Below, piece by piece: positions 49,551 to 58,072 of a stretch of DNA of 64,000 bases (its first letter is position 1; every line of letters starts with the position of its first letter). The notes beneath the pieces were generated by a model. That model saw only the letters and a program-made list of their open reading frames with translations. It searched no databases and was not told where the DNA came from. The stretch is from Lodderomyces elongisporus (taxonomy: Eukaryota; Ascomycota; Pichiomycetes; Serinales; Debaryomycetaceae): contig NC_083678.1 in the NCBI RefSeq assembly GCF_030384665.1, positions 248,001-312,000 of the forward strand, in the 5' to 3' direction. A program made the position numbers and the translations under genes.

Positions 49551-50405
49551 ATGAAGAGCACTATTAATCTTCAAAGAATAGTGAGGCTGTATTCCACCCA
49601 GGTTGCAAAAGATGCAGTCTCGCCACAGATTTCGCTGACCTTGATACTATCGCGTCTCCCCATCATAACTCATGAACCAAGCAGCTTTGAGAAACAATTC
49701 TACAAATATCAATCGGAATTATGGAGAAGACTTATGTGGACTTTTCCCAAGTGGGTTTATTTTAGACTGGGAACAATGGCTGAACAAAGATACAAAGTGC
49801 TTAACCAGAACCCTGTGAGTTACGATAAGAAGATTATTTACCCAAAGGGTAAACCTGATTTGAAGCAAATGAGAGACAGACGTTTTAGACAATACATTCG
49901 TGTACCGAAGACATATAAAGAGGAAGATGAATTGATTGGACAAGACTTGAGCGAGTTCAAGGAAAGTGAGGTCACTAGAAAGATTGCACCAAATTCAAGG
50001 GTCACAGCGGCAGATAAGATGGGAGACAAGACTTCTTTGGAAAGAGAATTGAGCCGAACGCTCTATTTGACCGTAAAGACTAGTAAGGATGAACACTGGA
50101 AATTACCAAATTTTGAAGAAAGATCTGGAGAAGTCGTTCCTCTTCATTTGTTGGCAGAACAAGGTCTCTACAGTATCGGGGGAAGAAGAATAAACTATTT
50201 CAACGTGGCAAAGACCCCATGTCATCATGAAACTTACGACAATGAAAATAAAAAGAGTTACTTTATCAAATCGCACATTTTATCTGGAACATTTGAGCCA
50301 CAAACTGAAGATCTCGAATTCCAGTGGCTTACCAAGCAAGAATTGAAAGAATCCTTGCCACAAACGTATTACTCAAAGATACACCATTTACTTAGTGACA
50401 TATAG
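49551..50405 (+). CDS. MRPL17: Mitochondrial large ribosomal subunit protein mL46
   Basis: Protein of the mitochondrial ribosome large subunit with a Nudix-like fold that has lost catalysis. The 284-aa product is close to yeast Mrpl17 (about 281). A basic N-terminal presequence (about 1-16, INLQRIVRLYS) is followed by the mL46 signature (ITHEPSSFEKQFYKYQSELWRRLMWTFPKWVYFR) and the Nudix-like part from about residue 165 (LERELSRTLYL ... FEERSGEVVPLHLLAEQGL ... YFIKSHILSG). The canonical Nudix GX5EX7REUXEEXGU box is not present. It ends with FQWLTKQEL and a terminal helix. Divergent from NRD1. Confidence 0.92.
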   Translation: MKSTINLQRIVRLYSTQVAKDAVSPQISLTLILSRLPIITHEPSSFEKQFYKYQSELWRRLMWTFPKWVYFRLGTMAEQRYKVLNQNPVSYDKKIIYPKGKPDLKQMRDRRFRQYIRVPKTYKEEDELIGQDLSEFKESEVTRKIAPNSRVTAADKMGDKTSLERELSRTLYLTVKTSKDEHWKLPNFEERSGEVVPLHLLAEQGLYSIGGRRINYFNVAKTPCHHETYDNENKKSYFIKSHILSGTFEPQTEDLEFQWLTKQELKESLPQTYYSKIHHLLSDI

Positions 50406-50910
50406 ATTCTCGCATTGTACATAGAGTCATGTAAGTTGGTAATTTGATAAAATTAAAAAAAAATAAAGATTGAAGGTTTTGAGGTTTTAGAGCTGACGTA
50501 TTTATATTACCCTGTGTAGAACTGAGAGTGATATCCTTGTTTTTTTTTTTTTTTTTTTTTTCAAAATTTTTTTTTTATTTAATGAACATTCTCTACACAG
50601 CTTTAATTCTGATTCTTGTTACGTTAAAGAGCATTTGCTTAAAATTTTTCCACTCCGTCCTCGATTTGTTGATATTAAATATGTCACGTACTCTCAAGAG
50701 TCTCTCAAGTCGGATCTTGCAACTTCCCATATGAAAAAATACCTGGGGAGAGAATGAAAGAGAGAGAGAGAGTGTGTGTGTGTCTGTGTTTTTCTTCATA
50801 CTTTGCCTGCAATTTGTTCATTCGTTGTAAAGAGAATACAAATCATAGAGAGATCATTAAGCATAGGAACCTTAAACATATGGTTGATTCTCAATCGCTA
50901 ATTTGCATCG

Positions 50911-51000
50911 GGTCCTATAGTGTAGCTCGGTTATCACTTTCGGTTTTGATGGATTTTGTCAAATTTCCGAACAACATCAGTTCGAATCTGGTTAGGACCT
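50911..51000 (+). tRNA. tRNA-Gln (anticodon TTG) with a 16-nt intron
   Basis: A full cloverleaf can be drawn. The acceptor stem GGTCCTA (50911-50917) pairs perfectly with TAGGACC (50993-50999), discriminator T at 51000. The D stem is GTG/CAC (50920-50922 with 50935-50937), the anticodon stem TTCGG/CCGAA (50939-50943 with 50967-50971), and the T arm ATCAG-TTCGAAT-CTGGT (50976-50992). The anticodon is TTG at 50946-50948. Between A37 (50949) and the 3' anticodon stem are 17 bases: a 16-base intron (about 50950-50965) plus one loop base. The intron contains TCAAA able to pair with the anticodon region, as expected for pre-tRNA. The sequence closely resembles yeast tRNA-Gln(UUG), and a T run follows as Pol III terminator. 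CAA is a major Gln codon in the polyGln-rich genes here. Confidence 0.93.
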
Positions 51001-51020
51001 TTATTTTTTTTATTTTTTTT
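51001..51020 (+). terminator. RNA polymerase III terminator (T run) after tRNA-Gln
   Basis: Consecutive T stretches begin immediately downstream of the discriminator base, the usual signal for Pol III termination. Confidence 0.7.
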
Positions 51021-51352
51021 GCCAGGAATTGTCATGCTCTGTGGAATCAAAAAAAAAAATTAGAAAGTTGATGAAGCTAAAACGAAAAGTAAAGAAAAGT
51101 AAAGAAAAGTACAGCAGTTCTGAATAACAACTTATGATATTGTTTTGTTATTTTTTTCCACATTCTGTGTATCATTTATAAACATGACTGCCATTCATTG
51201 TCGAGCTTTCTTTACTCTCCGTTGTTTATTGTTTCTTTTCTTTCTTTCTCTATTCATCTACCGTGTCCTATTTTATGCTTTTATATCTTTCTATATATAC
51301 ATATAAAATTACATACATACACGTATATATATTTCATATATTAGTGTAGACA

Positions 51353-52588
51353 TTACAAATCCTTTTTCCCCTTCATTGCTTGTTGTGCAGCAAATACACT
51401 TCTATCTAATAAAGCACCCACCATCAATACACCTGCAACGGAACTCACAACGCCCAAAACGAAACCAGACCACGTTTTGGCATATCGTTCACGATTGATT
51501 ATTTTCAATGGAGATATGTCAAAATGGAACGCGACACTAGGTACACCACCTCTTGCATGTAACGTATGCTGATGGTCTTCATCTTTACCACCTACCAATG
51601 GTCTATCGTGTGTTATCACCGAGAACTGATTAGTATCAACTTTCTTTGTGCCGTCTAGATTCTCGAATCTAGTAGAAACAATTTTTAAATAGTAATTATT
51701 CATGTGGTATCTTTTGTGTTGCAAAAAGGAGTGTCCATCCAACGGCGAAAGCGAATCAGTTTCTTGTAGATTAGTGATGGCAGTTGGAATCTTTCCAAAG
51801 GATAAATGATGGATAACATGGTCAAAGTTGAATTTGTCTGGATACTTGGTGTATAAGGACAAGTCGTGAACATGCTGGCCATTGCTAGTTGTAGAAATTC
51901 CAGGTGCAAAGTCCATTGTACCTGCAACACGGTTAATCTTTGCACTTCCTTTGACTCGGCAACCTTCATTTTGATTGATTCTGTCTTTCAATTTTTGGAC
52001 ATAACCTTCTTTTTCACACTGTTCAATGTTCTCTCCATCGAAAAATTGCCATTTCTTGTGAGCATATGCTCTACGTACTGCAGCACAACTATTACAACAG
52101 TACTCCTTTTTGTCTTGCGGTAAAGCTCCATAACATGAGCCACATTCTCCTTGTTCGTTTTCTCCGAGACCTTTACAAATTTCATGCAAAGGTTGCTCCC
52201 TCCTCAAGGCAGGCTGGTCATCCAATTCTTCAACAACCTTGTTATTACCTCTCTTGATTATTCTATATTTTTCCAAACCCGAATTGATCACGTCCAATTT
52301 CATATCACCAGTTTCATCAAACAAATCCATATTGATCATATCACATGGCAAGTTAGGAAAAGACATATCCATATTTATTTCAAGCTGTTTGTTAATATCT
52401 CTATCAACTACGAGCTCGGGAAGAGTCACAATGGTGGTATAATCAATGTACTCATTTCGTATCAATATCAAAGCAACTAGACAGCACAATAAAGTAATGA
52501 TACCGCCAGAGGCAGTTTTAATTCGCGCATCCTCAACCGTTTTGGCAAAGGCATCCAAGCTTATAAGCTTTGGACGGGGTGACGACAT
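51353..52588 (-). CDS. ERV46: COPII vesicle cargo receptor subunit Erv46
   Basis: Forms a complex with Erv41 that cycles between ER and Golgi and retrieves ER residents. The 411-aa product (S. cerevisiae about 415) has a short cytosolic N-terminus (LISLDAFAKTVEDARIKTASGG), a first membrane segment (about 26-45), a large luminal domain and a second membrane segment near the C-terminus (about 368-395). The luminal Cys-rich segment GSCYGALPQDKKEYCCNSC (about 151-170) is an Erv46 hallmark. The last four residues are KKDL, a dilysine (KKxx) COPI retrieval signal. Other conserved blocks are LPCDMINMDLFDETG and GHSFLQHKRYHMNNYYLKIV. Start ATG 52586-52588; divergent from TEX1. Confidence 0.95.
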   Translation of the reverse strand: MSSPRPKLISLDAFAKTVEDARIKTASGGIITLLCCLVALILIRNEYIDYTTIVTLPELVVDRDINKQLEINMDMSFPNLPCDMINMDLFDETGDMKLDVINSGLEKYRIIKRGNNKVVEELDDQPALRREQPLHEICKGLGENEQGECGSCYGALPQDKKEYCCNSCAAVRRAYAHKKWQFFDGENIEQCEKEGYVQKLKDRINQNEGCRVKGSAKINRVAGTMDFAPGISTTSNGQHVHDLSLYTKYPDKFNFDHVIHHLSFGKIPTAITNLQETDSLSPLDGHSFLQHKRYHMNNYYLKIVSTRFENLDGTKKVDTNQFSVITHDRPLVGGKDEDHQHTLHARGGVPSVAFHFDISPLKIINRERYAKTWSGFVLGVVSSVAGVLMVGALLDRSVFAAQQAMKGKKDL

Positions 52589-53122
52589 CTGCTATTTGCT
52601 ATTTGTTATATGTAAAGAACGAGTGTGGGGAGCCAAAGAAATAAGTCAACAATATCGTTTATGTATATATTTATATATATATATATATATACATATATAT
52701 TTTTATATGTAAATATAACAGCTCCCCACCAAGAACTTACGTGGCTCGCACCGATTTTTTTTTTTTTTGTTTCAATCTAACTGTGGGCGAGCAGAAAAGA
52801 AACGCTTGAAATCGCTAGAACTCTTCTTGGTAGCGGAGAATGAAGTAAAACAAGAAGGGAAAATCTCCAGATTTGCATCCATCTATTTACCCACCTAACT
52901 CTTCGGTCCATCAACCAACCAACCAGTCAGCCAGCTAACCAATCAACCAACCAATCAATCAATCAACTCGCTAATTTACCGACAGGCTTATTTTTGGCAA
53001 AAAAAAGCACACCCACACCCACACCCACACACACCCTCGTGTAGATACCATATTTTAGACCGTATACACCATTTACAATTCCCATAGATTTTAATTTTCA
53101 CTTTCAATTTTTTTTTTTTGCA
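52589..53122. promoter_or_regulatory. Divergent intergenic region ERV46 / TEX1
   Basis: About 530 bases with a TA repeat (52668-52700), an interrupted CAAC/CAAT tetranucleotide tract (52910-52972) and a CACACC tract (53008-53035). No gene seen. Confidence 0.5.
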
Positions 53123-54295
53123 ATGGCCAACACAGATAAGAATAGAAATACGGCATATTTCAAGCAACTCACAGCCACGGTGATTCGAGATAAACCGCTT
53201 CCTGGACATACAGCCTCATCGACAGAAGTGATTGCAATAAGCATCAACAATTGTGGAACAAGGCTTATAGCTTCACGTACTGATCGTACTGTACGTATAT
53301 GGAAATTGTCACATGACAAAGCTATTGATCCTATTGTGATTGAAGATGCACATACTAAAGCAGTCGAAAGTATGTCCTGGAACCCTACAACTGAGCATTC
53401 ATTTGCCACAGTGGGGAGGGACGAATTTATCAAGATATGGAATTGTTCGGGAAAACCTGAGAAGGTTGTTAAAACAAGCTCGACAAGTTTAAAATTGGTT
53501 CGCTATTCTGCAGATGGAGAGCTACTTGTTGCCATTGATCGAGAAAGGAACTTGTTAGTGTATGCTGTTACCAAAGGTTTTGAATTGGTATGCCTGATTA
53601 AAATAGAGGAACACGTGTACGACCTACAATGGTTTAACTACAAGCACGAGTTTTTCATTGTAGCCCTTCACGATGGCTCTTTACGGTTGTACAAGGTTCA
53701 TGATTACAGTAACGAAAGCATCGATAGCAATGAGAACAAGAATGGAAATGAAAACCAAAGGGAAAATGGCAGTAGCAATGGCAGTAGCGATGGCAGTAGC
53801 GATGTTTATGTTAATGGAAGCGGAAACAGCTATAGTGAAGACAGATTCGATATTGAGCTCCGTAAAACATTAACCGGACACAGGTCATCCGCTACATCAG
53901 TCGCAATATCTCCCACAGGAAGAGAATTTGCAGTTGGTGTGAGCGAAGGTATAATCAGTGTTTGGCAAACTTCAAGCATGATGAATGAATACGTCATTGC
54001 AGATATTGATGAAGTTGTTGCCTCACTAGACTTTAGCCGAGATGGAGGGTATATAGCTGTTTCATTCGACAAAGATTCCAACTCCATGATTTACAGCACT
54101 GATGAGCGGACCAAATTGTTTGAGGTACCAAATAGTCTGAGCGGCAACATGACATTCAGCAGTATATGCTGGTATCCAACAAAGACTGCATTTGCGTACA
54201 GCAGTGATCACGGGACCACCATAACCTTGATGAACAAACCCGACAGCTCAGAGAGGAAGCATAGTGCTCCAAGTAGGCCCTCCAGGAGGAATTGA
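53123..54295 (+). CDS. TEX1: THO/TREX WD40 subunit Tex1 (THOC3-like)
   Basis: WD40 propeller of the THO complex, coupling transcription to mRNA export. The 390-aa product (S. cerevisiae about 422) has about six to seven WD repeats: VIAISINNCGTRLIASRTDRTVRIWKL, MSWNPTTEHSFATVGRDEFIKIWN, LVRYSADGELLVAIDRERNLLVY, DLQWFNYKHEFFIVALHDGSLRLY, then GHRSSATSVAISPTGREFAVGVSEGIISVW and SLDFSRDGGYIAVSFDKD. The blade series matches human THOC3, including the late V.SLDFS.DG and S.CWYPTK.AFAYS blocks. A Gly-Ser-Asn repeat insert (53740-53830) separates blades 4 and 5. Other WD40 proteins are possible but this blade pattern favours Tex1. Confidence 0.78.
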   Translation: MANTDKNRNTAYFKQLTATVIRDKPLPGHTASSTEVIAISINNCGTRLIASRTDRTVRIWKLSHDKAIDPIVIEDAHTKAVESMSWNPTTEHSFATVGRDEFIKIWNCSGKPEKVVKTSSTSLKLVRYSADGELLVAIDRERNLLVYAVTKGFELVCLIKIEEHVYDLQWFNYKHEFFIVALHDGSLRLYKVHDYSNESIDSNENKNGNENQRENGSSNGSSDGSSDVYVNGSGNSYSEDRFDIELRKTLTGHRSSATSVAISPTGREFAVGVSEGIISVWQTSSMMNEYVIADIDEVVASLDFSRDGGYIAVSFDKDSNSMIYSTDERTKLFEVPNSLSGNMTFSSICWYPTKTAFAYSSDHGTTITLMNKPDSSERKHSAPSRPSRRN

Positions 54296-54859
54296 AAAGT
54301 ATGAAAAATAATAATTAAACAACCAGCTATATTTTAAGTAGATATTTATTAAAAACTTAACAGCTTAGCTTTGACAATGAACTTATGGAGGAAGGAGATT
54401 AAATGTAAGTGTAAAGAAATAAAGCATACCTCAGTTATGTGTTTGCGTGTATTTTCTTTTGTTCTTCTTTTTTTTTATACTTCTTGTTTTGTTCTCCTTT
54501 TTTTCCCACTTTTCCTCTGTTATTCCCATGAAACCACCCTTATATACATGTGTTTTACCCATGCTTCAATCTCGAATGATTTTGGTAATATAGCGTCCCT
54601 AGCATAGCCAAGCGGTTTGACTGAGTGGCTGAGTGACTGCAAGCTCAATTGGTAGAAGCCGCACAAGATCAACTTATAAAACAAGGTACAAAGCAAAAAA
54701 AAAAAAGTCAAAATAGGCAATCATACCAAAAAAATCAAGTCAAATATTGAAACTAAAAGGTGTTCTTGCTAGTCTATTCAATCAAAACGAAACGAAACGA
54801 AAGAAAAAAACAGAATAACTAAAAAAGAAACTGCATTTGCCAACGATAATGCTAAACAT
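54296..54859. other. Intergenic region TEX1 to PFA5
   Basis: About 560 bases. Around 54600-54660 two short stretches resemble tRNA D-arms but no T arm follows, so no tRNA is called. A four-codon uORF (54849-54863) precedes PFA5. Confidence 0.45.
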
Positions 54860-54863
54860 ATGA
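54849..54863 (+). promoter_or_regulatory. PFA5: uORF overlapping the PFA5 start codon (ATGA)
   Basis: ATG CTA AAC ATA TGA; the TGA shares bases with the ATG of the main frame at 54860-54862, in a different frame. This geometry can allow termination followed by re-initiation or lower translation of the main frame. Confidence 0.5.
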
Positions 54864-56164
54864 ACTTGCCTCAACTGAAACCATCCTCATGGTGGAACCG
54901 TGCATTGATACCATTTCTCATTTGCCTTGGATTAGGCTACCTCAATTTTGCACTCAACTATTCATTGGGGTATAAAGAAGTTTACCAACATCACTCTCGC
55001 GCAAGTGCTATTTTGTTGTGGGTGATCTCAGGGTACATTCAGGTATGCATCTTTATATACTGGATTTTAATAATCTGTATTGGTCCTGGGGTTGCACCGA
55101 AAATTGCTCCATTCAACATTTATGATGAGCCACCAAGACCGCTGTTGCAACTAACTCCTACCCCCGATATATTTTTTTGTGACAAGATGGGGTATCCATA
55201 TTACGATTCGCAAGTGGATTCGATAAAGCTTGAGCGTTCGTTTTATTCCAAATACGTTGGACATACTGTTTTGAAATATGACCACTATTGTGTTTGGATT
55301 GGAGCTACAATTGGTCGTAATAACTACTTGTACTTTTTGAAATTCTGCGCATGTTTCCTTGCATTCTTTGTTGTCTTGCTCGTATACACCGGTGTTTATA
55401 CCCGCGCATCGATCAACCGTGGCGGGGAGATTAATCATAACTATATAGTGTTGTACATTATGGGCGGATTTTGGGTGTTGATGATTAGTGCACTTTTGGG
55501 GACACATTTACGTTATGTTTGCATCAATATTACCACACTCGATGACCTAGCGATCAAGCAAAGAGACCGCTACACTAGATGGAAAAGTCGGAATAATAAA
55601 AATGAAAAAAAAGATGAAGGAAAAGGAAAAGGAAAAGGAAAAGGAAGAGGAAGAGAAGGAGGAGGGGAAGACGGAAAGATGAGCAGAAATCAGGGACTGA
55701 GCGAACCCAGGGATCTACGACCAATTTTTGAATGTTTGAAGGCCAAAACTCCTAGAATGGAAGACGGTCGACGATATGTTAATGTTAAACATGGGGAATA
55801 CAGATTAGTCGTTGAATTCGATGTTACAAAACGGCCTTTTGATTTGGGATTAAAGATCAATTGGATTAACCTTGTATTCAATGGCAATCGGAATAAAATG
55901 CAGCCGAGATCTTTTTATACAAATTTCAAGTTTATTTTGTCTATTCTCCAAATGTTTACTCCATTTATAGAACTCATTTGGCAACATCTTGGTAAACCGA
56001 AGTATCGGGATATTGAAAAAGAAAATAATGAGCAACACCAGTCATACTCGGTGTATGAACAATATTCGGAACAATTGGGTCCATTGTTTTTGAACAATGT
56101 TTATGAAAAGATAAACAAACGAGACTGTTACTTAGCTAGCTATACAAACGTTAAAGAACAATAA
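54860..56164 (+). CDS. PFA5: DHYC-type protein S-palmitoyltransferase, Pfa5-like
   Basis: Membrane protein predicted to attach palmitate to cysteines of cytosolic proteins. The 434-aa product (S. cerevisiae Pfa5 about 374) has two N-terminal membrane segments (about 15-33 and 48-75), the catalytic tetrapeptide D141-H-Y-C144 followed by VWIGATIGRNNYLYFLKF, then two further membrane segments (about 165-185 and 198-218) and a cytosolic tail. DHYC in place of DHHC occurs in yeast Akr1, Akr2 and, as I recall, Pfa5. The Cys-rich domain ahead of it is degenerate: only one Cys (in FFCDKMGYPYY) and one His remain where the family normally has six Cys and more than one His. The tail carries a Lys/Gly/Arg repeat (55618-55675). 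A uORF overlaps the start. Confidence 0.78.
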   Translation: MNLPQLKPSSWWNRALIPFLICLGLGYLNFALNYSLGYKEVYQHHSRASAILLWVISGYIQVCIFIYWILIICIGPGVAPKIAPFNIYDEPPRPLLQLTPTPDIFFCDKMGYPYYDSQVDSIKLERSFYSKYVGHTVLKYDHYCVWIGATIGRNNYLYFLKFCACFLAFFVVLLVYTGVYTRASINRGGEINHNYIVLYIMGGFWVLMISALLGTHLRYVCINITTLDDLAIKQRDRYTRWKSRNNKNEKKDEGKGKGKGKGRGREGGGEDGKMSRNQGLSEPRDLRPIFECLKAKTPRMEDGRRYVNVKHGEYRLVVEFDVTKRPFDLGLKINWINLVFNGNRNKMQPRSFYTNFKFILSILQMFTPFIELIWQHLGKPKYRDIEKENNEQHQSYSVYEQYSEQLGPLFLNNVYEKINKRDCYLASYTNVKEQ

Positions 56165-56461
56165 TATTTTCTTCTTTTTTTCCTTTATTCCTTTTTGCTT
56201 CTTGTAAGCTCTCACAGTGTAGAGCTATATTTCTTTAAATACAGTTTCTGCGTTTATACATTACTTCTTAGCCAAATCTGATTCTTCTTTATAATTTTTT
56301 GTTTTTATTTATTTATTTTTTTTTTATTTTTTATTCTTTTTATTTATTTTTATTCAATTTACTTCTTTTATCTTTATACTTTATAATAAGCTATAACAAA
56401 CATACTATAGAAATTAGTTTCATCACACAGTTGTTGTTTGTTATTCAGTTTCGAAACTAAA
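56165..56461. other. Intergenic region PFA5 to RBA50
   Basis: Just under 300 bases, strongly T-rich (56290-56350). No gene seen. Confidence 0.45.
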
Positions 56462-58072
56462 ATGGACTTTGTTGGAGAAATCATTGAGCATGAAATTGAA
56501 GAGCCCACGGCACCCTTGGAACCCACAACTCAAGGATCCGATTTGTTAAATACAGGGTTTCCTGATCCCTTGAACCATAAGAAGAGATACAATTCGCGAT
56601 GGACGATGAAGCGTAGAGCCAAGCCAGCCACAAGTAAAGTAGATGATGTCAGAATCAAAACCGTTTCTAAGGGAAATACCACTGCTACTACTACTACTGT
56701 TACTACTACTACTACTACTACTGCTACTACTGGTGGTTCTTCCTTATTATCTGATAACCGTGATGAGCAAACTGAGCCAGTATCGGAAGCTGAGCAAATA
56801 AATCAGGAAAATATAGCAAAACTCAACCTGATGACGGATGCAGAGATAATGGCTGAACGAGAATCCATATTGAAACAGCTAAATCCTAAACTTGTGCAGA
56901 GTCTTATCCAAAGGCTGCAAAAGCGAGACAAGGGTCCCACCTCCGAAGGACATAAAGAGGGTTCTGACCATACTCACAGGCATCAACACGCAGAGGGCTA
57001 TAATGGATGGATTGGCGGAATGAAGACTGAGCGCGGAATACAAGATCTCTCTCAATTGGACAAAGCCGATGTGGATAAGGCATTGGGATTTGATTTGAAT
57101 TTAAATTTGGATGGAGAAACAAAACGGGCAGGTACTAGAGCGAGGAAAACAGTTACTTTTGATGATAACAATCTCGCTACTGTTGATGGAGAGCAAACGG
57201 TGGAAAACTTTACACACAAGGGTGGTTATTTAGGACCTCAGGGTGAACTGGAATTACTGCTGGAACCACAGTCAGAACAAGAAGTGCTTGACAAAGTGGC
57301 ACCAAAAGACTATCAAATAATTGATTCCGATGACGAAGAAATGAATAACGATACTGTTCACTTTACAAAACCTAACAACAGTGATCCTGACTTGGATATA
57401 AATGATCCTGATTTTTTTGATAAGCTACATGAGAAATACTACCCCGATTTGCCAAAAGAAACCGAAAAGCTTTCATGGATGACAAAACCAATGCCAGTAC
57501 AAGTCTCGACTACTTATGAAAGTATATCGGATATGAGGTTCGACTTTAAGGGTAACTTAGTCCAGATTAATATAGACAAAGAGGATGTCACAGATTCGTT
57601 AAATGGAGGAAGCAGAGAAGGGAAAGGAGAAATTCCCACATACCTTGGTCTCCATCATCATTCAGAAAATCCACATATGGCTGGGTATACATTGAGTGAA
57701 CTTGCACACTTGAGTCGGTCTACACAGCCAGGACAGAGGTGCATTAGCATACAAACATTGGGAAGACTATTACATAAGCTTGGTAAGCACGAGTTCAATA
57801 TCTTGCCCATAAATGAAAGCCAAGGTGATTTTGGAAACGAGAGTGAAAGCGATGCCAACTTAAAGGAGATGATGCACCATTTCGAAAGTATGATGTGGGA
57901 TTTGGTAGACGAATTGAGGATTGTAGAAAGCTTAACAGAGGCTGCTGACGAAAAACGGACAAGAAATCTATCAGTGAGAAATTACGCCATTGAAGCGTTG
58001 TGGCTATTAAAAACTGGTGGCGGAAGACCTGCTCGTGAGGAAATTAAAGATGCAATGGCCATAGCTGTTTAG
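56462..58072 (+). CDS. RBA50: RNA polymerase II-associated protein Rba50 (RPAP1 family)
   Basis: Assembly factor for RNA polymerase II (Rpb3 subcomplex), mainly cytosolic. The 536-aa product starts at ATG 56462; the frame extends a few codons upstream with only TTG. The RPAP1 N-terminal motif is at about 110-145 (INQENIAKLN.MTDAEIMAERESILKQLNPKLVQSLI) and the RPAP1 C-terminal motif at about 385-440 (LGLHHHSENPHMAGYTLSELAHLSRSTQPGQRCISIQTLGRLLHKLG), the strongest conserved block of the family. Between them are acidic, low-complexity segments, and a Thr-rich run lies at 56690-56735. CTG at 56828-56830, just before M-T, is where Ser is common in this motif. Longer than S. cerevisiae Rba50 (about 439). 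Confidence 0.92.
   Translation: MDFVGEIIEHEIEEPTAPLEPTTQGSDLLNTGFPDPLNHKKRYNSRWTMKRRAKPATSKVDDVRIKTVSKGNTTATTTTVTTTTTTTATTGGSSLLSDNRDEQTEPVSEAEQINQENIAKLNLMTDAEIMAERESILKQLNPKLVQSLIQRLQKRDKGPTSEGHKEGSDHTHRHQHAEGYNGWIGGMKTERGIQDLSQLDKADVDKALGFDLNLNLDGETKRAGTRARKTVTFDDNNLATVDGEQTVENFTHKGGYLGPQGELELLLEPQSEQEVLDKVAPKDYQIIDSDDEEMNNDTVHFTKPNNSDPDLDINDPDFFDKLHEKYYPDLPKETEKLSWMTKPMPVQVSTTYESISDMRFDFKGNLVQINIDKEDVTDSLNGGSREGKGEIPTYLGLHHHSENPHMAGYTLSELAHLSRSTQPGQRCISIQTLGRLLHKLGKHEFNILPINESQGDFGNESESDANLKEMMHHFESMMWDLVDELRIVESLTEAADEKRTRNLSVRNYAIEALWLLKTGGGRPAREEIKDAMAIAV

Larger units (their letters stand above)
50406..51352. other. Convergent intergenic region MRPL17 / ERV46, containing a tRNA gene
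   Basis: About 950 bases. A GA/GT microsatellite lies at 50756-50785 and T runs at 50539-50576. The tRNA-Gln gene occupies 50911-51000; open frames crossing it are spurious. Confidence 0.55.

Noticed and set aside
50754..51071. 105-codon frame between MRPL17 and ERV46
   Set aside because: It runs straight through the tRNA-Gln gene and its terminator and starts in a GA microsatellite.
54600..54665. Two tRNA D-arm-like stretches (TAGCCAAGCGG and GCTCAATTGGTAG)
   Set aside because: No T arm (GTTCRANYC) or closing acceptor stem follows either one, so there is no complete tRNA; they may be chance or relics.
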